From: UBA9732 sp045116915
GTDB taxonomy: Bacteria > Spirochaetota > Spirochaetia > Sphaerochaetales > Sphaerochaetaceae
Reading direction: 5' to 3'
Length of the DNA stretch: 5,557 nt
NCBI GenBank assembly: GCA_045116915.1
Contig: JBGUMQ010000066.1
Span: 1-5,557, forward strand
Under the pieces are notes generated by a model. That model was not told the origin of the DNA. It was given only the letters and a program-made list of their open reading frames with translations, and did not search any database. The translations under genes were made by a program, and so were the position numbers. Shown in pieces: positions 1 through 5,527 of this stretch. Position 1 is the stretch's first letter. Each line of letters begins with the position of its first letter.

Positions 1-621
1 ACCGGCGCAGGAAAGACCACTATAGTCAACCTGATTGCCAGGTTCTACGACCCGGTCTCCGGTCAGGTCCTCATCGACGGCCAGGACATCTCCAAGGTCA
101 AGCTGGCGTCCCTCAGGTCCAACATCGGCGTCATGACGCAGGATTCGTTCCTCTTCTCGGGAACCATCCGCGAGAACCTCCTGTACGGTAAGCCAGATGC
201 CACCGAGGAGCAGATGCTCAACGCCTGCCACGAGCTCGGAATGGACGACATGATCATGTCCCAGCCCCAGGGCTTCGATACGGTCATATCCCAGGACACG
301 CTCTCTCAGGGCCAGAAGCAGCTGATCGCCCTTGCAAGGACGCTGATCGCCGACCCGCGCATCCTCCTTCTGGACGAGGCCACCAGTGCCATCGACACCA
401 GGACCGAGGAGCTTGTGCAGGCGGGAATGGCCCTGCTTATGAAGGGACGCACCAGTTTCGTCGTGGCCCACAGACTTTCGACCATCGTCAAGGCCGACAG
501 GATACTGGTCATCCAGAACAAGGGGATCGCCGAGGAAGGAACGCACAGGGAGCTGATGAAAAAGAACGGCATCTATGCCGACCTCTACAATTCACAGTTC
601 GAAGAGCTGGATAAAGAGTAA
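1..621 (+). CDS. ABC exporter ATP-binding domain, C-terminal part (5' end outside window)
   Basis: This is the nucleotide-binding domain of an ABC transporter. It hydrolyses ATP on the cytoplasmic face of the membrane to power transport. The frame is open from base 1 and ends at TAA 619-621, giving 206 visible residues. Visible in order are the end of Walker A (TGAGKTT, residues 1-7), the Q-loop (MTQDSFLFSGTIREN, Gln47), the ABC signature as LSQGQ instead of LSGGQ (101-105), Walker B with its catalytic Glu (ILLLDE, 121-126), the D-loop SAID and the switch histidine in VAHRLST (His157). The RFYDP...G.I.IDG and SGTIREN patterns are those of B-type exporters (MsbA/multidrug type), which normally fuse an N-terminal six-helix membrane domain to this ATPase. 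That half would lie upstream of the window. The substrate cannot be told. The gene converges on the lipid operon with a 1-bp gap, so it is not part of that transcript. The family is certain; the export direction is inferred. Confidence 0.95.
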   Translation, partial: TGAGKTTIVNLIARFYDPVSGQVLIDGQDISKVKLASLRSNIGVMTQDSFLFSGTIRENLLYGKPDATEEQMLNACHELGMDDMIMSQPQGFDTVISQDTLSQGQKQLIALARTLIADPRILLLDEATSAIDTRTEELVQAGMALLMKGRTSFVVAHRLSTIVKADRILVIQNKGIAEEGTHRELMKKNGIYADLYNSQFEELDKE

Positions 622-622
622 C

Positions 623-1567
623 TCAGAGAGTATTCAGGAAACCGATGACGGCGGAGTCGTACTCCTCCGTGTTGTTGATCCTTACGAACGAGTGCCTGCC
701 CTTGTCGAAGAAGACGAACTTCTTCTGCCCGGACGGGCACTTGTCGTATAGCATCTGTGCCTTGTCCGGCAGCGAGAACACATCCTCCCTGCTGTGGATG
801 AAAAGGATCGGCCTGTGCATCCTGCCGATGCAGTCCACAGGTCCGTAGGAACCGGCAGGCACTCCCGCCCTCAGTCTATACAGCATGAAGAACAAGTTGA
901 TGAACGGGAAGACCGGGCGCTTGTCCTGGATCAGATGCTCCCTGAACGACTCCCTGAATGTCATGAACATTCCGTCGGCCACCATCGCGGTGAAGTAGTC
1001 CGGACAGTTGTCCGACGTCAGTGCATAGAGGGCCGTTGCCGATCCTATGCACACCCCGTGGCACACGATGCTCCTGATGCCGCATTCGTCGTGGAGGAAC
1101 CGCCCCCACTCCAGAAGGTCCCTGTATTCCTTCAGTCCCAGGCAGTTGTACCTGCCCTCCGAATGGCCGTGCGCCCTGCTGTCGATGGCTAGCACGTTGT
1201 AGCCCGCTTTCCTGTAGGGCTCGGCGAAGAAACAGGCATAGGTGCAGCCCTCGGTCCTTCCCGGAATCAGGACAACGGCCCTGTCATGGCCGAAATCGTA
1301 GTACTGTGCCGCAAGGCGCAGTCCGTCGTTGGTGATGGTCACGTCCTTCATGACATCGGCATGCCGTGCGGCCCAGGCCTCGCCTCCCCTGACGATGCCC
1401 ACATACTCCGGGTCGTCCGGGAAGTTGACCGTCCTGTTCCATTTTTCAGGGGAGGTCCTGGTGAACAGGATCCTCATCTGCTTGTCGGCGATGATGAGGA
1501 ACGGGAGGATGTAGAACAGGAAGCCCAGGACGACCAGGCCAAGAAGAATCCAGAGAGCGATGATCAT
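623..1567 (-). CDS. Membrane-anchored alpha/beta hydrolase with Cys nucleophile position
   Basis: This 314-residue protein looks like an esterase- or lipase-like alpha/beta hydrolase. Residues 2-27 form one hydrophobic segment. The basic residues follow it (K29, R32, R37), so an anchor with the catalytic domain in the cytoplasm is likely. The fold is visible as the strand and oxyanion-loop region VVLIPGRTEG (98-107), AIDSRAHGHSEGR (127-139), the nucleophile elbow HGVCIGSA (170-177), the acid Asp262 in HSREDVF and His292 in GRHSF. The elbow normally reads GxSxG. Here it is GVCIG, with Cys173 encoded by TGC at 1049-1051. Cys nucleophiles are known in dienelactone hydrolases, but the rest of this protein resembles membrane-linked YqkD-like hydrolases. 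It is the last gene of the operon. Its ATG overlaps the TGA of the DegV gene by 4 bp (ATGA), and its own ribosome site is weak, so translation probably depends on coupling. Possible roles are release of acyl chains from a lipid or a thioesterase. The substrate is unknown. Confidence 0.88.
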   Translation of the reverse strand: MIIALWILLGLVVLGFLFYILPFLIIADKQMRILFTRTSPEKWNRTVNFPDDPEYVGIVRGGEAWAARHADVMKDVTITNDGLRLAAQYYDFGHDRAVVLIPGRTEGCTYACFFAEPYRKAGYNVLAIDSRAHGHSEGRYNCLGLKEYRDLLEWGRFLHDECGIRSIVCHGVCIGSATALYALTSDNCPDYFTAMVADGMFMTFRESFREHLIQDKRPVFPFINLFFMLYRLRAGVPAGSYGPVDCIGRMHRPILFIHSREDVFSLPDKAQMLYDKCPSGQKKFVFFDKGRHSFVRINNTEEYDSAVIGFLNTL

Positions 1568-2505
1568 ACCTGCGCGGTCAGCCCTGAGAAGAGCTTCTTC
1601 TCCTCTTCGAGATTGTGTGAGACGGGTTTGCCGTAATAGTAGGCGGCCATCAGTCCGGGGCCGATGTTGATGCCGCAGGACGGGAACACGTTGGTGAACA
1701 GCAGTCTGCCCGGCCTGATGCGCTCCTCGATCATGGCCTTGTACTCCAGCGCCTGCTTCTCCCTGTTGGTGTGCGCCACTATCACGATGTTGTCGGCGGG
1801 ATTCACGATCGTCGCCTCCATGTACCGCAGGCAGAGCTCGTAACCGGCCTTCTCGCCCTTGGCCTTGCCGATTATGGTGGTCATGCCGTTGGGATCCAGG
1901 TCCCCGATGGGCTTGATGCCCGCCAGCGTGCCGAAGAAGGCCTTGGCGTTGTTCATCCTTCCGGTACGTGCGACGAACGAAAGGTCGTCCAGCCAGCCGG
2001 CCTGATGGATGTTGAACCTCATGGTCGAGATCCTGGCGGTGACCTCCTCCAGATCCATGCCCTGATCCCTCAGCTGGGCGGCCATGAGCGCCAGAAGGCC
2101 TATGCCGGGACCGAAACGCAACGTATCCAGAACGTGGATCCTGGCATCGGGATACTTCTCAAGCACCGGATCGATGCCCGCCTTCGCGAAATCGTATGTT
2201 CCGCTGATGGCCGACGATATGGTCAGGACCAGGACCCCGAAGCCCTGCGAGACCCACTTCTCGTATGCCGCGCTGAACTCGTACACGTTGGGCGGCGCCG
2301 TCTTGTATCCGAGCGGGTTCTTCCTGAGCCCGTTGTAGAAATCCTCACGCCTGATGCCGTCCCACGTGAGGTCGCTGACGACCTCGGTCTTGTCCGGCAG
2401 CGTGTAGTGCCCCGGAATGACCTCTATGCCGAATTCCTCTCTTATTTCCCTGACAAGATCGCTTGTCGGGTCGGTCATTATGACGAATCTGCCGCCTGTA
2501 CTCAT
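1564..2505 (-). CDS. DegV family (FakB-like) fatty-acid-binding protein
   Basis: DegV proteins are soluble cytoplasmic two-domain proteins that hold one fatty acid in a deep pocket. In Firmicutes the FakB members hand the fatty acid to the kinase FakA. The 313 residues are somewhat longer than the usual 280-290. Family landmarks are TDPTSDL (11-17), a TAPPNVYEF loop matching the usual T(S/A)QPSP region (69-77), the carboxylate-binding TISSAISGTY (95-104), VLDTLRFGPGIGLLAL (125-140), the FVARTGRM segment (177-184) with AGIKPI following (195-200), and the C-terminal GINIGPGLMAAYYYGKP (278-294). The start ATG overlaps the carrier-protein TGA (ATGA), with GAGG 10 bases upstream. A later in-frame ATG at residue 10 would leave only one residue before the TDPTSDL motif, so the first ATG is preferred. 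No fatty acid kinase is visible. Lying between a carrier protein and a hydrolase, it may deliver fatty acid to the ligase encoded upstream. That partnership is inferred, not known for the family. Confidence 0.93.
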   Translation of the reverse strand: MSTGGRFVIMTDPTSDLVREIREEFGIEVIPGHYTLPDKTEVVSDLTWDGIRREDFYNGLRKNPLGYKTAPPNVYEFSAAYEKWVSQGFGVLVLTISSAISGTYDFAKAGIDPVLEKYPDARIHVLDTLRFGPGIGLLALMAAQLRDQGMDLEEVTARISTMRFNIHQAGWLDDLSFVARTGRMNNAKAFFGTLAGIKPIGDLDPNGMTTIIGKAKGEKAGYELCLRYMEATIVNPADNIVIVAHTNREKQALEYKAMIEERIRPGRLLFTNVFPSCGINIGPGLMAAYYYGKPVSHNLEEEKKLFSGLTAQV

Positions 2506-2753
2506 CTGCCGTTAGCCTCTATGAAATCGATCACGTCACCCACGGTCCTGAAGTCCGCGAAGTTGACATTGCTGAAACTCACCCTGAAAGCCTCCTCGAT
2601 GGATATGACCATGAAGAGCATGCCGACCGAGTTGAGTCCCAGATCCGTAGCCAGGTCCGATTCCTCCTTGCACTTCTCCAGCATTTCGGAGGAATCGCCG
2701 AAGCTGAAAGAGAGTATCTCCTTCAGTTTGTCCAGAATCTGCCGTCTGTCCAT
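2502..2753 (-). CDS. Acyl carrier protein
   Basis: This 83-residue acyl carrier protein would carry acyl groups as thioesters on a 4'-phosphopantetheine arm. The attachment site is LGLNSVGML (38-46), with Ser42 at the start of helix II. The residue before the serine is Asn instead of the Asp of the classical DSL motif. Acidic residues typical of the partner-docking helix follow only later (IEEAF, 52-56). The C-terminal helix (FRTVGDVIDFIEANG) matches the family. Overall length and the four-helix pattern are normal. The gene begins one base after the TGA of the acyl ligase, with AGGA at 2759-2762 five bases upstream of the ATG, inside the ligase stop region. Its TGA overlaps the DegV start. 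This placement points to a dedicated carrier for the ligase rather than the housekeeping AcpP of fatty acid synthesis, whose usual neighbours (fabD, fabG, fabF) are absent here. A D-alanyl or polyketide carrier is possible but less likely beside two PlsC genes. Confidence 0.9.
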   Translation of the reverse strand: MDRRQILDKLKEILSFSFGDSSEMLEKCKEESDLATDLGLNSVGMLFMVISIEEAFRVSFSNVNFADFRTVGDVIDFIEANGR

Positions 2754-2754
2754 A

Positions 2755-4266
2755 TCAGTCCTGCTTCCTGAGGATCTTCATGCTGGGCGAGCGCTTGAAG
2801 TCGGCTGTCCTTATGACGATCCTGTTTATCTGCTTGTATGAAGGCAACGCCGCGTTGACCTTGCCGATCTGCGCCCTGATGTACGCCTCGCGTTCCTCCT
2901 GGGGGACCGCGCCGATCACAGCCGGTCTGGGAAGGACCTCGAGCACAAGGTACTCGCGTCCGTCGCGCATCTCGGCGTAGACAAGGCAGTCCTGTATGCA
3001 GTCGATCTCCGAGAACCTGGTCTCGAGCTCCGCCGGGGAGATGTTCTCTCCGTTGGACAGGACGATGATCTCCTTGATCCTGCCGGTGATGTAGAGCCTT
3101 CCGTCATCGTCGAACCTCACCAGGTCGCCTGTGCGGAACCAGCCGTCGGAGAAGGCCTTCTTCTCCTCCTCGGGCTCCGATGCGTAGCCGCTGAGCATGT
3201 TCACGCCCTTGAGCCAGAGCTCGCCGTCGACGACCTTCACCTCCATCCCGCCGTATATGTAGCCGACCGAATCCGGGTGCTCCAAACAGTCGGGATTGCC
3301 GCTGACAAGGTTGGCGCTTTCGGTCAGACCATAGCCCGGAAACAGGGTGACGCCCATTTTTTTCCACTCCCTTACCAGGAACGGGGGCACCGATGCAGCT
3401 CCGCAGATGATCGACTTGCAGTCCGGTCCCAGCATGTTCTTCCCGAACTGCCTGGAGATGTTAAGAGCCATCTCGGCAAGCGCCGGGACAAGGACCAGGA
3501 TGGTCGGACGGAAAACTGCGATCTCCCTGAACATCTGGCTGTTGTCATGGCAGATGTGCAGGACGCTTCCGGTGTACAGCGACGTCAGCGTGTTGCGGAT
3601 GAGTCCGAACACATGGGTCATGGGAAGTACGATGAGGTACCTCTGGAAGAAGACGTCGCGGTATCCGTAGCAGCCGTTCTTCGTGCCGCGCATCACCGCC
3701 CTGTGGCTCAGGACGACTCCCTTGCTCTGACCGGTCGTCCCGCCGGTGAACATGATGGCGCACGGCGAATCCGGATCGACCTCGCAGTCCGGTGCACTGG
3801 CATCGCCTGCGGAGCCGACGTCAAGGAGCCTGAAGCCGGGTCTCTTTGCCATCAGGACACCGGTTTTCCCGATCATCGAGTCGACCGAGAGGATGGCGTC
3901 CAGGGCATACTTCATGGAGAATCCGAAAAGCGTCGCCTCATCCAGCTGGGGCGGGATCAGTACAGCCACGGCACCGTATGTCGTGACTCCGATGAAGCTG
4001 TAGACGAACTGGACCGAGTTGGGCATGAAGATGCCGACCCTGGAGCCCTTCGCGACCTTCGCACCGGCCAGGATCCCCCTGACTCCGGCGGCAAGACCGT
4101 CGAGCTCGCCGTATGTGTATGGCCTTCCGTCGTCGATAGCCGGAAGGTCGGAGTACTGCCTGCAGCAGCTTCTCCACATCTGCGTCATGTCCGTGTAGTC
4201 CACGATCCTGGAAATGGTCTCCGGATCCGCGTACCTGTCGAAGACATGGTCTATGACATAGCTCAT
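2755..4266 (-). CDS. AMP-forming acyl ligase (probable acyl-ACP or acyl-CoA synthetase)
   Basis: This 503-residue enzyme is a member of the ANL (acyl-adenylate-forming) superfamily. It would activate a carboxylic acid with ATP to acyl-AMP and pass it to a thiol. Motifs visible are the phosphate-binding loop FTGGTTGQSKGV (173-184), the FPGYGLTES adenine/catalytic segment (309-317), GELWLKG (348-354), DGWFRTGDL with the ribose-binding Asp (374-382), the hinge RIKEIIVLSNGENISP (396-411), and the C-terminal lysine Lys497 in SPSMKILRK, where most relatives have TxxGKILR. Positions 4266-4264 are chosen as the start. The frame stays open further upstream to 4839, but that part runs inside the acyltransferase gene in another frame. 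At 4266 the ATG overlaps that gene's TGA (ATGA) and has GAGAGG seven bases upstream, and the N terminus and length then fit the family. A carrier-protein gene begins one base after its stop, so acyl-ACP synthetase activity is the best guess. Long-chain acyl-CoA synthesis is the alternative. Confidence 0.92.
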   Translation of the reverse strand: MSYVIDHVFDRYADPETISRIVDYTDMTQMWRSCCRQYSDLPAIDDGRPYTYGELDGLAAGVRGILAGAKVAKGSRVGIFMPNSVQFVYSFIGVTTYGAVAVLIPPQLDEATLFGFSMKYALDAILSVDSMIGKTGVLMAKRPGFRLLDVGSAGDASAPDCEVDPDSPCAIMFTGGTTGQSKGVVLSHRAVMRGTKNGCYGYRDVFFQRYLIVLPMTHVFGLIRNTLTSLYTGSVLHICHDNSQMFREIAVFRPTILVLVPALAEMALNISRQFGKNMLGPDCKSIICGAASVPPFLVREWKKMGVTLFPGYGLTESANLVSGNPDCLEHPDSVGYIYGGMEVKVVDGELWLKGVNMLSGYASEPEEEKKAFSDGWFRTGDLVRFDDDGRLYITGRIKEIIVLSNGENISPAELETRFSEIDCIQDCLVYAEMRDGREYLVLEVLPRPAVIGAVPQEEREAYIRAQIGKVNAALPSYKQINRIVIRTADFKRSPSMKILRKQD

Positions 4267-4907
4267 CCACGCACCTCTCTCTTGAAATACTGCTCGAGTT
4301 CGAGCTCCTTCTCGTAAAGGAGCTCCGTGAAGGCCCTGATGCCCGCCATGGTGAGGGCACCGCCTCCGGTCGATCCGGGCCGGACCAACCTCCCGATTAT
4401 AACATGCTGGCGCCTGAATGCAGAAGTCCTTTTTCCGATATATACAGGGAGAACCGGCACGCCTGTCTTCAGCGCCAGGAGCATGGCTCCTTCCCTGAAC
4501 GGATGGACCGTGTCCTCCTCCGTATCCACGAAACCCTCGGGGAAGACGACCGCCCCGTTGCCCTTGTCCAGACTGTCCTTGAGCATGTACCAGGTGTCCA
4601 TGTTGAAGTTGTCCTTGTCCACGGGGATCAGATGGAAATGCCTGAAAACGAAACGCCCTGCGGCGACATTGTTCAGCTCCGTCGTGGCCATGAAGTTCAG
4701 ATGGCGTTTGCGTATCGTCAGAAGAAGCACCACCGGGTTCGTGAAGGAATTGTGGTTGGATATGACGATGAAAGGTCCCTTGGGAACAGGTTCCTTCCCG
4801 AATGGCCGGTGGACCTTCGGGCGCCAGAACAGGAGGCACGGAAGCATCCCCGTCAGTTTGGCGAAGTCGTAGAGGAAATAGTTGTCACGCTTTCTTACGC
4901 TGTTCAA
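4263..4907 (-). CDS. PlsC-like acyltransferase with HX4N motif (TTG start)
   Basis: This 214-residue protein belongs to the glycerolipid acyltransferase (PlsC/AGPAT) family, which moves acyl chains from acyl-ACP or acyl-CoA to lysophosphatidate-type acceptors at the inner membrane face. The family blocks are present: VISNHNSFTNPV (48-59), HLIPVDKDN (92-100), VVFPEGF (120-126) with a downstream PFREGAM segment, and GVPVLPVYI (149-157). Block I is unusual. The canonical HX4D is HX4N, His52 and Asn57 (AAC, 4737-4739), so the Asp that normally polarises the catalytic His is missing. A hydrophobic stretch (residues 10-28) may contact the membrane. The only possible start near the N terminus is TTG at 4907-4905: an in-frame TGA sits at 4926-4928, and the next ATG is residue 21. 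GGGAG lies six bases upstream of the TTG. The start lies 23 bp inside the preceding acyltransferase gene. It may act on a second position or a different acceptor from its neighbour, or be a weakly active partner. Confidence 0.9.
   Translation of the reverse strand: MNSVRKRDNYFLYDFAKLTGMLPCLLFWRPKVHRPFGKEPVPKGPFIVISNHNSFTNPVVLLLTIRKRHLNFMATTELNNVAAGRFVFRHFHLIPVDKDNFNMDTWYMLKDSLDKGNGAVVFPEGFVDTEEDTVHPFREGAMLLALKTGVPVLPVYIGKRTSAFRRQHVIIGRLVRPGSTGGGALTMAGIRAFTELLYEKELELEQYFKREVRG
4274..4279 (-). promoter_or_regulatory. Ribosome binding site GAGAGG before the acyl ligase
   Basis: GAGAGG ends seven bases before the ATG at 4266-4264, which itself overlaps the upstream TGA. It decides the ligase start against the longer open frame that runs up to 4839. 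Confidence 0.7.
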
Positions 4908-5523
4908 GTTCCTCTCCCAATGCGATCATCCTGGCCCGGACGTAGGCGTTTATCGCCTCGATGTTCTCCCTCTCACCCAACGATTCGTCATAGAGTTCGG
5001 ACACGTAGACAGGGGTCCCTATGATGACGTTCGAGCGCTTTTTCGAGAAATAGCCGCCGTCCGTGAACACCGGAATCAAAGGAGCATCGGCCTGCAGCGC
5101 GATGTAGACGTAGCTGGGCTTGAACTCCAGGGGTGTAGGCTCGTCCTTCTCCGGGATCCGGGCCTCGGGGAATATCTCCACGACCCCTCCCTTCTTCAGG
5201 ATGTCGATCGACTTCCACATGAAGCCGAAGTCGTTGTCGTTCCTGTCGACCCTGATGGCTCCCCACATCCTCAGCAACGTGTGGAGCACGATGTTCTTGT
5301 CGTATGTGATCTCCGCGACTATGCATCTGAGGGTCCTTGAGAGGAACACGAACATCCAGACGCCGAAGTCCATGATGTTCCTGTGGTTGGACACCACGAT
5401 GGCCCTGCCCTTGATGCGCCTGCCCTGGACCTTCCTGTTCTGGTAGAAGATTCTGGTCTTGAAACCGCACAGGAAAAGCGGGTATCCGGTGATCTTTGTG
5501 AACCAGTTGAAGAACGCGAGCAC
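4885..5523 (-). CDS. PlsC-like 1-acyl-glycerol-3-phosphate acyltransferase (GTG start)
   Basis: This 212-residue PlsC-family acyltransferase has the intact catalytic block VSNHRNIMDFG (44-54; His47 and Asp52, HX4D). The next block is WGAIRVDRND (87-96). Block III reads EIFPEARIPEKDE (116-128), where FPEG(T/S)R is more usual: the Gly is Ala and Arg follows. Block IV is APLIPVF (147-153). The N terminus (FFNWFTKITGYPLFLCGF, 4-21) is a short hydrophobic, membrane-associating helix typical of the family. Expected chemistry is acyl transfer to lysophosphatidic acid or a similar phospholipid precursor. The start is GTG at 5523-5521, with a perfect AGGAGG nine bases upstream. The frame is open further upstream to the window edge without an ATG, so an upstream start cannot be excluded, but the ribosome site and the family's usual start support GTG. 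The gene overlaps the next acyltransferase by 23 bp. The two share only the family blocks, so they are diverged paralogues rather than a recent duplication. Confidence 0.91.
   Translation of the reverse strand: MLAFFNWFTKITGYPLFLCGFKTRIFYQNRKVQGRRIKGRAIVVSNHRNIMDFGVWMFVFLSRTLRCIVAEITYDKNIVLHTLLRMWGAIRVDRNDNDFGFMWKSIDILKKGGVVEIFPEARIPEKDEPTPLEFKPSYVYIALQADAPLIPVFTDGGYFSKKRSNVIIGTPVYVSELYDESLGERENIEAINAYVRARMIALGEELEQRKKA
4911..4918 (-). promoter_or_regulatory. Ribosome binding site GGGAGAGG before a TTG start
   Basis: The purine run GGGAGAGG lies inside the end of the first acyltransferase gene. Its GGGAG part is six bases from the TTG at 4907-4905. With the in-frame TGA at 4928-4926 it supports TTG as the true start of the second acyltransferase. 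Confidence 0.6.
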
Positions 5524-5527
5524 CTGT

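Noticed and set aside
101..303. LSQGQ variant of the ABC signature as a sign of a degenerate site
   Set aside because: LSQGQ occurs in working exporters, and Walker B Glu, Q-loop and switch His are all intact, so it is not evidence of loss of function.
616..631. Small nested repeat GAGT-A-ACTC-AGA-GAGT around the two stop codons, considered as a bidirectional terminator
   Set aside because: The stems are only four base pairs, with loops of one or three bases and no following T-run, too weak to call a terminator.
1771..2841. 356-codon open frame on the + strand
   Set aside because: It is antisense to the DegV, carrier and ligase genes, with no recognisable motif. Open antisense frames are expected opposite GC-rich genes.
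3277..4317. 346-codon open frame on the + strand
   Set aside because: It is antisense to the acyl ligase, which has all its family motifs. The antisense translation is a composition-driven mix of charged residues without any fold signal.
4267..4839. 191-codon N-terminal extension of the acyl ligase frame
   Set aside because: It lies fully inside the second acyltransferase gene in another frame and shows no domain or family pattern (low-complexity, Gly/Arg/Gln/His-rich). The ATG at 4266 has a ribosome site and an ATGA overlap.
4404..5340. Two overlapping + strand open frames of 206 and 152 codons
   Set aside because: Both are antisense to the two acyltransferases, which show clear catalytic blocks; the + strand products show none.
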